From NCBI RefSeq assembly GCF_018881965.1, contig NZ_JACVPI010000001.1, positions 62,001 to 126,000 on the forward strand: a stretch of 64,000 nucleotides of DNA, written 5' to 3'. Made by a program: the position numbers and the translations under genes. The stretch is from Polynucleobacter sp. JS-Polo-80-F4 (GTDB lineage Bacteria; Pseudomonadota; Gammaproteobacteria; Burkholderiales; Burkholderiaceae). The stretch's first letter is position 1. Each line of letters opens with the position of its first letter. A model generated the notes under the pieces. The model saw only the letters and a list, made by a program, of their open reading frames with translations, searched no databases and was not told where the DNA came from. Below, one piece after another: positions 27,333 through 35,763 of this stretch.

Positions 27333-28233
27333 CTGGCAAACGAGCTTTCAGGATGTCGCCAGACAAAGACTCAGTAATGTAGAGATCTTTGCCATCCGCC
27401 CCACCAAAACACATATTAGCCAAATGATGGTGATGTGGGTTCTCAGAGTAGATTAAGTGCGTTGGCAGCATATTGCTATCAAATCTCCAGATACCAATAC
27501 CAAGGTGGCATACCAATAGGCCATTTTCTGAGTCCATTTCAATTCCATCTGGACCTGCAACACCACCCGTTAACTGAATTGCAACCCCAGTCTTAGAAAC
27601 AGAACCGTCAGCCATCAAAGGCAATCTCCAGATTTGCTGTGATCTTGTAGCAGCTACAAACACATGCTTTTCTTGAGTATTCAAGGTAATGCCATTAGGG
27701 CTTGGAACATTGAGCGCTAAGCGATCTAATTGGCCATTGGCTCGCAATCTAAATACGCGACCAGTTGGATCGGCAATACCAGTCTGCCCTTGGTCAGTGA
27801 AATACAGATCGCCGTTAGAGGCGAAGTGCAGATCATTTAATCCCTTAAAGTTTTCGCTGTACATTGAACCTAAGATAGTTTCAATTTTTCCAGTCTTTGG
27901 ATCTAGCGCTATCAAACCAGCTTTGTAGTCACAAATAAAGGCGCGGCCATCTTTATGAAACTTCAAGCCGTTTGGCCAGCCATCGTATTGCGTAATCAGC
28001 TCCCACTCTCCCTTGGTATCGATACGAAAAATACGGCCAAAGGGAATATCAACAAACCACAAATTACCTTCGCGATCGAATGAAGGCCCCTCTAAAAAGC
28101 ATTCAACTTCTGCGCCTTGACGATTTGGGTCAGACCAGCCAGTACGGGATTTCTTGCGAAATTTCTCCGGCATGGTTGAAAAAACTTCCGTTTTAATTTT
28201 CTCAACGGGCTGGAAAGGGTTATGCATCGTCAT
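27301..28233 (-). CDS. SMP-30/gluconolactonase family lactonase
   Basis: 310 aa six-bladed propeller. Metal-ligand segments are CFLEGPSFD (Glu), PSPNGITL (Asn) and GPDGIEMD (Asp). It should hydrolyse an aldonolactone to the free sugar acid. It is the first gene of the minus-strand operon, 142 bp from the divergent dehydrogenase gene. Confidence 0.9.
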   Translation of the reverse strand: MTMHNPFQPVEKIKTEVFSTMPEKFRKKSRTGWSDPNRQGAEVECFLEGPSFDREGNLWFVDIPFGRIFRIDTKGEWELITQYDGWPNGLKFHKDGRAFICDYKAGLIALDPKTGKIETILGSMYSENFKGLNDLHFASNGDLYFTDQGQTGIADPTGRVFRLRANGQLDRLALNVPSPNGITLNTQEKHVFVAATRSQQIWRLPLMADGSVSKTGVAIQLTGGVAGPDGIEMDSENGLLVCHLGIGIWRFDSNMLPTHLIYSENPHHHHLANMCFGGADGKDLYITESLSGDILKARLPVAGKKMFGLT

Positions 28234-28255
28234 AGAGTGTTTCCTAGGGTAAGTT

Positions 28256-28267
28256 ATACGGATAAGT
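28256..28267 (+). promoter_or_regulatory. Candidate GntR operator half (ATACGGATAAGT)
   Basis: This 12-mer recurs inverted at 28351-28362 with one mismatch. It lies 23 bp upstream of the lactonase start. The pairing around a divergent promoter suggests binding of the locus regulator. Confidence 0.45.
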
Positions 28268-28350
28268 AAGTTCTAATATAAAACAATTAAACCATAAATA
28301 ATGATAACCTACGGTAAATATTGATCAGAATGTAGTCCATCTTTTTTATT

Positions 28351-28362
28351 ACTTAACCGTAT
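28351..28362 (-). promoter_or_regulatory. Candidate GntR operator half (minus strand ATACGGTTAAGT)
   Basis: It sits 12 bp before the start of the hydroxyacyl dehydrogenase gene and is part of a near-palindrome, TTAACC-N5-GGTTTA (28353-28369). It is the inverted partner of the motif at 28256-28267. Confidence 0.45.
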
Positions 28363-28374
28363 AGGTTTATAAAT

Positions 28375-29310
28375 ATGAAATCTGTAGCTGTTATTGGAAC
28401 CGGAATTATGGGTGCTGGCATAGCAGCCGGCTTTATTGCCCAAAACATCCCCGTAGTCATACTGGGTAGATCAAATGACAAGGCTGATGCCTGCTTGGAT
28501 AAGGCCATCACCCTTGCAAAGAAAATTGGCATGGCTGGAGATAGCGCTACTAGAGAAGAATCTGACATTAAGAAGCAACAATTCATTGGAACCCTAGAGG
28601 ATTGGCAGGGCTGGAATCAATTCTCATGGGTCATTGAGACAGTTGCCGAGAACTTAGACCTAAAGAAACAGGTCTTCAAATATCTCGATCAAGTTGTGCC
28701 AGCAGATGTTCCCATTGGTAGCAATAGCTCAGGTTTTCCCATTAGCAAAATCGCAGAAGGCCTCAAAACTGCAAATCGCATGATGGGTGCCCACTATTTC
28801 ATGCCGGCAGAAGTTGTCCCCTTGGTTGAAATTGTGATGGGGCAAAAAACTGAACTCCAGTATGCGGAACAAGCTTGCGAACTTTATAAGGCTATCGACA
28901 AGAAACCTGTCTTAGTAAAGAAAGATATCCCTGGATTTTTGGCCAATCGTATTCAGCATGCATTGATGAGAGAGGCACTCTCACTGGTGCAGGATGGCAT
29001 TGCTACGCCCGCTGATATTGATGATGCAGTGCGCTATAGCTTTGGCTTTCGCTATGCTGCTGTTGGCCCAATGACACAGAAAGAAATTTCAGGATGGGAT
29101 GGGATGGCAAATGCCGCGAAAGAAATTTATCCATCGCTCTCCAATATCACTACCCTACCCCCAAAAGTAGTTCAGCTCATGGCCGAAGGAAAAACAGGTA
29201 TGAAAGCTGGGGAGGGATTTAGGAAGTGGACACCAGAAGAAATTAAAACGGTTTCTGACTCTTACTCGCGTAGATTAAAGGCTGCTTTTGATGTTCTTAA
29301 TATTGAATAA
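28375..29310 (+). CDS. 3-hydroxyacyl-CoA dehydrogenase family / L-gulonate dehydrogenase-like oxidoreductase
   Basis: 311 aa. The Rossmann domain begins SVAVIGTGIMGAGIAAGF; the mid-part has SNSSGFPISKIA and GAHYFMPAEVVPLVEIV (catalytic His region); the C-terminal domain contains IPGFLANRIQHALMREALSLV. Proteins of this size oxidise 3-hydroxyacyl-CoA, carnitine or free 3-hydroxy sugar acids. The neighbouring UxaA-type dehydratase and lactonase favour a sugar acid. It is divergent from the lactonase operon and 102 bp before the dehydratase gene. Confidence 0.85.
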   Translation: MKSVAVIGTGIMGAGIAAGFIAQNIPVVILGRSNDKADACLDKAITLAKKIGMAGDSATREESDIKKQQFIGTLEDWQGWNQFSWVIETVAENLDLKKQVFKYLDQVVPADVPIGSNSSGFPISKIAEGLKTANRMMGAHYFMPAEVVPLVEIVMGQKTELQYAEQACELYKAIDKKPVLVKKDIPGFLANRIQHALMREALSLVQDGIATPADIDDAVRYSFGFRYAAVGPMTQKEISGWDGMANAAKEIYPSLSNITTLPPKVVQLMAEGKTGMKAGEGFRKWTPEEIKTVSDSYSRRLKAAFDVLNIE

Positions 29311-29412
29311 TTGAGCAATCCTGAACTTGTCTATGCAAGGCAACTTGAGGCCCATTATGAAGAAATCCGGCACAACTGCTAAATAAATAAACCATCTCAT
29401 CGAAAGAATTCC

Positions 29413-30960
29413 ATGATTGAAATTTCTGAAAAGCGCTTAATAGGCCCAATTATTCGCCTACACCCAAACGACAACATTGTCGTAGCGCGAATTGATATTG
29501 CTATTGGCACTGAAGTTCCAAGCGAAAGCTTTACAAGTCGCAGTCAAGTGCCTGCTGGTTATAAGATTGCTGCCAAAAAGATTCTTAAGGGTGAGGCTAT
29601 CCTCAAATACAACGTTACGGTTGGTTTTGCTAACGTCGACATTGAGCCAGGCACCATGGTTCATAGCCACAATACAGAATTCCGAGAATTTGATCGTGAT
29701 TACGCTTATGCGAGCGAATTCAAACCTACGCAAATGCTGCCAGAGTCAGAGCGCGCCACCTTCCAGGGCTACGTCAGGCCCAACGGCAAAGTAGGAACGC
29801 GCAACTTTATCGGAATCTTATCCACCGTCAATTGCTCGGCAACGGTAGTCAATAAGATTGCTGACTGGTTCACTCCAGAGAGACTAAAAGACTTTCCAAA
29901 TGTGGATGGGGTAGTGGCATTTAGTCATGATATCGGCTGCGGCATGGAAATGAGTGGCGAGCCAATGCAATTACTACGTCGCACGATGGCTGGTTACGCG
30001 CGTCACCCCAATCTCGCTGCCGCACTCATCGTTGGCTTGGGCTGTGAACGCAATCAGCTTAAAGGTCTGATGGAGCAGGAAGATCTGACTGCTGGCACCA
30101 ATCTACATACTTTCATAATGCAAGAATCTGGCGGTACACGTAAAACTATTGAAGCAGGTATTGAGGCTGTTAAAGCCCTACTTCCAGAGGCCAATAAAGC
30201 AAAACGTGAAACAGTTTCTGCCAGTCATTTATGTGTTGGCTTGCAATGCGGAGGGTCAGATGGTTTTTCTTCCATTACAGCTAACCCCGCATTAGGTGCA
30301 GCGATTGATATCTTGTCTCGTCATGGTGGCACCGGAATTCTTTCGGAAACGCCAGAGATTTATGGTGTTGAACATACCCTTACCCGTCGCGCAGTAAATC
30401 AAGCGGTTGGTGAAAAGCTGATTAAACGGATTCGCTGGTGGAAGGATGAATACTCAGTTGGTAGAGATGTACAAATTAATGGACAAGTCAGCCCTGGAAA
30501 TCAAATCGGTGGCTTAGCCAACATCTTTGAAAAATCCTTAGGCTCCTCTATGAAAGGTGGTACTGGCCCCCTCATGGAAGTCTATAAATACGCTGAACCG
30601 GTAAACACTAAAGGCTTTGTATTTATGGATACCCCTGGCTTTGACCCTGTTTCAGCCACTGGTCAGATTGCTGGCGGCGCCAATCTCATCGCCTTTACTA
30701 CTGGCCGCGGCTCCATGTTCGGCTCCAAGCCAGCGCCCTGCATCAAGCTTGCTACTAATACCCCCATGTATCAACGACTTACAGAAGACATGGACATTAA
30801 CTGTGGCGAAATCCTAGATGGGACCGTATCTGTTCAAGAGATGGGACAAAGGATATTTGAGCTCTTCCTCAGAACAGCATCTGGAGAAGCCTCCAAGAGC
30901 GAGCTCCTTGGTTTGGGTGACTATGAATTTGTGCCCTGGCAAATTGGGGTCATGAGCTAA
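29413..30960 (+). CDS. UxaA-type (altronate/galactarate) dehydratase
   Basis: 515 aa, the fused form with an N-terminal SAF domain (about residues 1-95) and the C-terminal altronate/galactarate dehydratase domain. Conserved metal and substrate regions include FSHDIGCGMEMSG, IVGLGCERNQ, LQCGGSDGFSSITANPALG and FTTGRGSMFGSKPAP. It should dehydrate a hexonate or hexarate to a 2-keto-3-deoxy acid. It is probably co-transcribed with the dehydrogenase gene before it. The substrate is not decided. Confidence 0.9.
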   Translation: MIEISEKRLIGPIIRLHPNDNIVVARIDIAIGTEVPSESFTSRSQVPAGYKIAAKKILKGEAILKYNVTVGFANVDIEPGTMVHSHNTEFREFDRDYAYASEFKPTQMLPESERATFQGYVRPNGKVGTRNFIGILSTVNCSATVVNKIADWFTPERLKDFPNVDGVVAFSHDIGCGMEMSGEPMQLLRRTMAGYARHPNLAAALIVGLGCERNQLKGLMEQEDLTAGTNLHTFIMQESGGTRKTIEAGIEAVKALLPEANKAKRETVSASHLCVGLQCGGSDGFSSITANPALGAAIDILSRHGGTGILSETPEIYGVEHTLTRRAVNQAVGEKLIKRIRWWKDEYSVGRDVQINGQVSPGNQIGGLANIFEKSLGSSMKGGTGPLMEVYKYAEPVNTKGFVFMDTPGFDPVSATGQIAGGANLIAFTTGRGSMFGSKPAPCIKLATNTPMYQRLTEDMDINCGEILDGTVSVQEMGQRIFELFLRTASGEASKSELLGLGDYEFVPWQIGVMS

Positions 30961-31021
30961 GAGAACTGTAGAATTAATCCTAATAGCTCAACCCAGATAG
31001 AAACCGAACTGAAACAGGCTT

Positions 31022-32002
31022 ATGAAATTTAGGGATTACTACGAAACACTCGGAGTTGCTCGTGGCGCTACTGAAGCAGACATTAAGTCAGCTTATCGGA
31101 AGCTAGCTCGCAAATATCATCCGGACGTCAACAAAGATGCTGGTGCTGAAGAGCAGTTCAAGCAAATCGGTGAAGCATATGCTGTTTTAAAAGACACTGA
31201 GAAACGCGCCGCCTACGATCGCTTTGGCGAGAACTGGAAAAACGGTCAAGACTTTACCCCTCCCCCTAATTGGAATGAAGGCTTTGAATATTCTGATGGT
31301 GGTTTTGGTGGTGGTAACCCAGGCTATGGCGGAGGCTTTGAGGGTGATCAAAGCGAGTTCTTTGAATCACTATTCGGCAGAGGCAAACATCGCCAAGGTG
31401 GACGCGGTGGTAATACTCGTCAGGGAATGAACTTCAAAGGCCAAGATCATCACGCCAAAATTTTGATCGATTTGGCTGATGCTTATAACGGAGCGAAGCG
31501 CACTATTGCATTACATATGCCTGTGCAAGATGCGAATGGTCATGTCAGCACTCAAGAACGCAAGTTAGATGTCAGCATTCCCAAAGGTATTAAGGCTGGA
31601 CAAAACCTCAGACTGACAGGCCAAGGTGGACCTGGTGTTGGCGAGGGTCCTGCAGGCGACCTTTATCTGGAAATTGATTTTCATCCAAACCCTATCTATC
31701 GCATAGAAGGCAAGGATGTTTTCATTGATATTCCTTTAGCGCCTTGGGAGGCTGCTCTGGGAACAACGGTGAATGTGCCAACCCCAGCAGGAAGCACTTT
31801 GGAGTTAAAGATTCCAGCTGGAACAGTTGCGGGTCGCAAAATGCGACTCAAAGGAAAAGGCATTCCAAGCGCAGAGGCAGGTGATCTTTATGTAGTGCCT
31901 TCTATCGCCCTACCGCCAGCCGATACAGATGCACACAAAGAAGCCTATCAATCCTTTGAAAAGGCTTTTGATTTCAACCCCAGAACTCACTTGAAGGGAT
32001 GA
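31022..32002 (+). CDS. cbpA: Curved-DNA-binding protein / DnaJ-class co-chaperone
   Basis: 326 aa. J-domain (residues 4-70) with the HPD triplet in KYHPDVNKD, a Gly/Phe-rich linker (GGFGGGNPGYGGGFEG), no zinc-finger CXXCXGXG repeats, and two C-terminal beta-domains. This is the CbpA layout, a DnaK partner that also binds DNA. The stop overlaps the cbpM start as ATGA. Confidence 0.93.
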   Translation: MKFRDYYETLGVARGATEADIKSAYRKLARKYHPDVNKDAGAEEQFKQIGEAYAVLKDTEKRAAYDRFGENWKNGQDFTPPPNWNEGFEYSDGGFGGGNPGYGGGFEGDQSEFFESLFGRGKHRQGGRGGNTRQGMNFKGQDHHAKILIDLADAYNGAKRTIALHMPVQDANGHVSTQERKLDVSIPKGIKAGQNLRLTGQGGPGVGEGPAGDLYLEIDFHPNPIYRIEGKDVFIDIPLAPWEAALGTTVNVPTPAGSTLELKIPAGTVAGRKMRLKGKGIPSAEAGDLYVVPSIALPPADTDAHKEAYQSFEKAFDFNPRTHLKG

Positions 32003-32310
32003 TTGATATGACATCAACCAATATCACCTGGATTGAAGGCGCAGTTGTAGAGAATGAAGTTCACATGACGATTGTGGAACTCTCTCATGCATCACGCACT
32101 CCTGAGGATCTCATCATGACTTGGGTTTCGGAGGGAGTACTGAGCCCAGTGGGATCCTCTCCTCAAGATTGGCGCTTTAGTGGCGACTCTTTACGAAGAG
32201 CAAAAACTGCTGCGCACCTTACGCATGATCTGGAGCTCAATGTGCCAGGCGTTGCCCTGGCGCTAGACCTGCTTGATGAAATCGCCCAGTTGCGGGCTCG
32301 CTTAAAGTAA
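31999..32310 (+). CDS. cbpM: Chaperone modulator CbpM
   Basis: 103 aa, MerR-like helical modulator that binds the CbpA J-domain and inhibits it. It contains the WVSEGVLSPVGSSPQDWRFSGDSLRRAKTAAHL stretch typical of CbpM. The ATG at 31999 overlaps the cbpA stop; the in-frame ATG at 32008 has a better placed ribosome binding site (AAGGGA) and would shorten the protein by three residues. Stops abut the convergent ABC-F gene. Confidence 0.88.
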   Translation: MIDMTSTNITWIEGAVVENEVHMTIVELSHASRTPEDLIMTWVSEGVLSPVGSSPQDWRFSGDSLRRAKTAAHLTHDLELNVPGVALALDLLDEIAQLRARLK

Positions 32311-34245
32311 TTAGGATTCCGAACGACTTAGAAGAAGTTCCCAGCGCTGCAGCTTTTGATCTAAGTCTGCAGTAATTTCACTCAGACGCGCTTGCATACT
32401 GGCTGCTAACTCAGGTTCATTTTTATACAAATCTGGATTGCTCATTGCAATACCAATATCAGCCTGCTCTGTTTCTAGCGTCTCGATTTGTAAGGGCAAG
32501 ACTTCTAACTCTTGACGCTCTTTACCATTGAGCTTTTGAACACCACTTTTAGCGACTGGCTTATTTTCTGCCTTAGCTTCCACCTTAGCTTCGATCTTTA
32601 CCTCCGCCTTAGCTTCTGCTTTATCTCCAGATTTTGCATTGGCTGCTCGAATTTTGTCTGAACGCGCTTTCTGAATTTTCCAATCTTCGTAGCCACCCTC
32701 ATATTCACGCCAGAAGCCATCACCCTCATTAGCAATAATGCTGGTAACCACGTTATCTAAGAAGTAACGATCATGACTAACCAAGAAAACCGTGCCCTTA
32801 TAGTCTTGCAATAGTTGCTCAAGTAAATCTAAGGTATCAATATCCAAGTCATTGGTTGGCTCGTCCAAGACCAAGACGTTTGCAGGGCGAGCAAATAAGC
32901 GCGCCAACAGTAAACGATTGCGCTCACCACCCGACAAAGTGCTTACTGGAGAATTCGTTCTTTCAGGCGCAAACAAGAAGTCACTCAAGTAACTCTTGAC
33001 GTGCTTTTTATTGCCATTGATCTCAATCCACTCACTACCCGGGCTAATGTAATCCTCTAATGAGGCATTTAGATCCAAGCCTTCACGCATTTGATCAAAG
33101 TAAGCTACCTCAATCCGTGTTCCCATTGTTGCGGTTCCCGAATCAGGTGTAATCGTTCCTAAAATCAATTTAAGCAAAGTTGTTTTGCCCGCACCATTAG
33201 GACCCAATAAGCCCACCTTATCGCCACGCAAAATCGTTGCCGTGAAATCTTGCACAATCGGACGATCGTAGGATTTACTCACGTTTTGCAAATCGGCCAC
33301 AATCTTGCCGCTTCGATCCCCAGCAGACACTGCTAACTTAACCTGCCCCATAGCATCTCTGCGTTCGGCGCGGCTACTGCGTAACTTTTCCAAGCGGGCG
33401 ATCCTGGCAACACTTCGAGTGCGACGTGCCTCAACCCCTTTACGTATCCAGACCTCTTCTTGCGCCAATAATTTATCAGCGCGGGCATTTGCCAAAGACT
33501 CAGAGTTCAGCTCCTGCTCCTTAAGAACTTCATACTGAGTAAAGTTCCCGGGATAGCTACGGAGAATGCCGCGATCTAGCTCCACAATCTGTGTACAAAC
33601 GTTATCCAAGAAAGCACGGTCATGGGTAATCAGAATGACTGAGCCTTGATATTCCTTGAGCAACTCTTCTAACCAGGCAATCGAATCTAAATCCAGATGG
33701 TTGGTTGGCTCATCCAATAGAAGGACATCAGGCATCTCGACTAAGGCACGCGCTAAGGCAACGCGTTTTTTGGTACCACCAGAAAGCGTATTGATTTTGA
33801 GGTCTGCTTCGAGATGCAATCGGTCTAGGGTTTCATGAACACGTTGCTCCCAATTCCAACCACTCAAAGCTTCTAATTGGGACTGCACTTCGTCGAGTCG
33901 ATGATGGGAGGCATCATCCCATTCACCTACGCTAAGAGCCTCATACTCCTCACGCAAGGCCTTAGCTTGAGCAACGCCTTTGGAGACAGCATCAAAAACA
34001 GTTTCTTCAGCCTCAAAAATTGGCTCCTGTGGAACATATGCAATGCGAAGGCCTTGCTGATATTGCAGCAGACCATCATCCATTTTTTCGATACCAGCCA
34101 AGATCTTCAGCAAGGAAGATTTGCCAGTGCCATTGCGGCCAATTAAACCAACACGTTCACCCGATTCGAGTGAAAAAGCAGTGTTTGCGAGGAGGTCAAC
34201 GTGGCCAAAAGCCAGTTTTGCATCAGTGAGTACGATTAAAGCCAT
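32311..34245 (-). CDS. uup: ABC-F family ATPase (Uup-like)
   Basis: 644 aa soluble protein with two ABC domains: Walker A GRNGTGKSS and GPNGAGKTT, signatures LSGGTKKR and LSGGERNR, and a linker between them. A lysine/alanine/glutamate-rich linker (repeats of KAEAK and KVEAK, about residues 545-580) leads to a C-terminal coiled coil, as in Uup. ABC-F proteins act on ribosomes; Uup also affects transposon excision and Holliday junctions in E. coli. Uup is preferred over EttA and YheS because of length and the tail. Confidence 0.87.
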   Translation of the reverse strand: MALIVLTDAKLAFGHVDLLANTAFSLESGERVGLIGRNGTGKSSLLKILAGIEKMDDGLLQYQQGLRIAYVPQEPIFEAEETVFDAVSKGVAQAKALREEYEALSVGEWDDASHHRLDEVQSQLEALSGWNWEQRVHETLDRLHLEADLKINTLSGGTKKRVALARALVEMPDVLLLDEPTNHLDLDSIAWLEELLKEYQGSVILITHDRAFLDNVCTQIVELDRGILRSYPGNFTQYEVLKEQELNSESLANARADKLLAQEEVWIRKGVEARRTRSVARIARLEKLRSSRAERRDAMGQVKLAVSAGDRSGKIVADLQNVSKSYDRPIVQDFTATILRGDKVGLLGPNGAGKTTLLKLILGTITPDSGTATMGTRIEVAYFDQMREGLDLNASLEDYISPGSEWIEINGNKKHVKSYLSDFLFAPERTNSPVSTLSGGERNRLLLARLFARPANVLVLDEPTNDLDIDTLDLLEQLLQDYKGTVFLVSHDRYFLDNVVTSIIANEGDGFWREYEGGYEDWKIQKARSDKIRAANAKSGDKAEAKAEVKIEAKVEAKAENKPVAKSGVQKLNGKERQELEVLPLQIETLETEQADIGIAMSNPDLYKNEPELAASMQARLSEITADLDQKLQRWELLLSRSES

Positions 34246-34312
34246 GGCGACATTATCGCCACTTCCCCAAAAGAGGAGATATTTCTGCCAATATCTGCGA
34301 GACTAAGCACAT

Positions 34313-34909
34313 ATGGTTTGCAAATTAACACCCTCTGCGCCCCGCCTCATCCTCTTTGCAGGGCATGCTGGCACTGGGAAGTCGACCCTAGCCAAGAAGG
34401 CCCTGCCTCTAATTATTGAGAAAACAGGAGAGGATTTTTTCTTTCTCGACAAAGACACGGCCTATGGGGCCTTTAGCGCCCATGTCATGAAGCTAACCAC
34501 TCAGAACCCCAATGATCGTGATAGCCCCTACTACCTGGAGAATTTACGTGATTGGGAGTACCAAGGTCTTATTGATATTGCTAGAGAAAATTTGCTCTTA
34601 GGGGTTAATGTCATTCTTGTTGGACCATTTTCTAGGGAGATTCAAAGCGGCAAGATGTTCGATGCACTGGCTCTTGGGATTCCACCTCAAACCAGCATTC
34701 AGATTGCTTGGATTGATTTAGATGAAACAGAAGCAAAGCAGCGGATGACTAAACGTGCTGACCCTAGGGATGAATGGAAGCTTGCACATTGGGATCAATA
34801 CACCAAGCGCCGGACTGAACCACCAGTCCACACTTCATTGCATTGCTTTAATAACAAAAACTTTAATGAGCTCGCATTCAATAGGCTGATTGATGACCTA
34901 GCCTTGTAA
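34313..34909 (+). CDS. AAA / zeta-toxin-like P-loop kinase
   Basis: 198 aa with a Walker A, GHAGTGKSTLAK, at about residues 17-28, a DKDTAYGAFS substrate-like segment and an RMTKRADPRDEWK lid. The layout is that of small nucleoside- or metabolite-kinase-like ATPases. The substrate is unknown. It is divergent from the ABC-F gene. Confidence 0.75.
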   Translation: MVCKLTPSAPRLILFAGHAGTGKSTLAKKALPLIIEKTGEDFFFLDKDTAYGAFSAHVMKLTTQNPNDRDSPYYLENLRDWEYQGLIDIARENLLLGVNVILVGPFSREIQSGKMFDALALGIPPQTSIQIAWIDLDETEAKQRMTKRADPRDEWKLAHWDQYTKRRTEPPVHTSLHCFNNKNFNELAFNRLIDDLAL

Positions 34910-34917
34910 TTAGAAGT

Positions 34918-34947
34918 AAAAAAATAGGACCCCTAAGGAGCCCTATC
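34918..34947 (-). terminator. Rho-independent terminator of ompW
   Basis: On the minus strand an imperfect 11-bp stem (ATAGGGCTCCT against AGGGGTCCTAT) is followed by a run of seven T. It lies 23 bp past the ompW stop. Confidence 0.75.
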
Positions 34948-34969
34948 TCAAGACCTAAGAACTAAATTC

Positions 34970-35596
34970 TTAGAACTTGTAAGTTACGCCAACAGCAGGC
35001 ATCCATGGGTTCAATGTCAACTTACCAACGTTTGCACCGCCAGCAACAGTCTGTACGTTTGTCGCAATCGTTGCGTATTTAACATCCACGTTTAAACCCC
35101 AGTTTTTGTCGAACATATAGTCCATACCAACTTGACCAACAACGCCAAAGCTTGATGGCTCAACTTGCAAACCTGCGCCACCACCATAGAAATTTTGACG
35201 GTTACCGAAAACGGTGTAGTTAACACCAGCACCGATATAAGGCTTAAATGCACCTAGGTCAGTAAAGTGATATTGAGCCAGCAATGATGGTGGCAAGGCT
35301 GATACCTTGCCAATGTTGGTACCACCTGCAGTGATGTTGACCTGTTGCGGCCAAGTTAATACAAGCTCTGCAGCAATATTCTTAGTAAAGAAGTAAGAAA
35401 CGTCAAATTCAGGAATCCACTGATTTTTTGCCTGTACGTTTAGTGCCTGTACAGCGCCAGTTTGACCATTCTGCCAAAGGAGATCAACAGCACGAACACG
35501 AACCATCCAAGGATTCTCTTCCGCTTGTGCTTGAGCTGCGATTGGGGCTAAGGATGCTACTGCAGCCATTGCTGCTACGAGTGACTTAATACGCAT
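34970..35596 (-). CDS. ompW: OmpW family outer-membrane protein
   Basis: 208 aa eight-strand beta-barrel. It has a signal peptide cut near AAQAQAEE, the NPWMVRVRAVDL start of the mature protein, IPEFDVSYFFTKNIAAELVL, LPPSLLAQYHF and a C-terminal aromatic residue (GVTYKF). The start at 35596 is supported by AAGGGAAA just upstream; the frame is open to 35713 but lacks a signal there. OmpW forms a channel for small hydrophobic molecules and is under FNR control in enterics. Two perfect FNR boxes lie upstream here. Confidence 0.92.
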   Translation of the reverse strand: MRIKSLVAAMAAVASLAPIAAQAQAEENPWMVRVRAVDLLWQNGQTGAVQALNVQAKNQWIPEFDVSYFFTKNIAAELVLTWPQQVNITAGGTNIGKVSALPPSLLAQYHFTDLGAFKPYIGAGVNYTVFGNRQNFYGGGAGLQVEPSSFGVVGQVGMDYMFDKNWGLNVDVKYATIATNVQTVAGGANVGKLTLNPWMPAVGVTYKF

Positions 35597-35659
35597 GATG
35601 GTTTCCCTTTTGTTATCAATTTCGATGTAACCATTTTCGAATTGATACAAACGCAGCAA

Positions 35660-35673
35660 TTGATGTAAATCAA
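35660..35673. promoter_or_regulatory. FNR/CRP-type box upstream of ompW
   Basis: TTGATGTAAATCAA is a perfect match to the FNR consensus TTGAT-N4-ATCAA, 64 bp upstream of the ompW start codon. An FNR, Dnr or Anr relative would bind it when oxygen is low. Confidence 0.78.
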
Positions 35674-35731
35674 ATAGACAGCACTTGGGATTTTTTTGTT
35701 TGCCTAAAAGCAACAGTGTTTATGAGCTTAT

Positions 35732-35745
35732 TTGATCTAGATCAA
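35732..35745. promoter_or_regulatory. Second FNR-type box upstream of ompW
   Basis: TTGATCTAGATCAA is again a perfect FNR palindrome, 72 bp (about seven helical turns) further upstream. It lies just after the 3' end of hemN on the same strand, so it can serve ompW but not hemN. Confidence 0.72.
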
Positions 35746-35763
35746 ATGACCTATGGCTTACGC

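Noticed and set aside
35597-35713. N-terminal extension of ompW
   Set aside because: It would place 39 residues before a clear signal peptide and cover the FNR site; the ATG at 35596 has a strong ribosome binding site.
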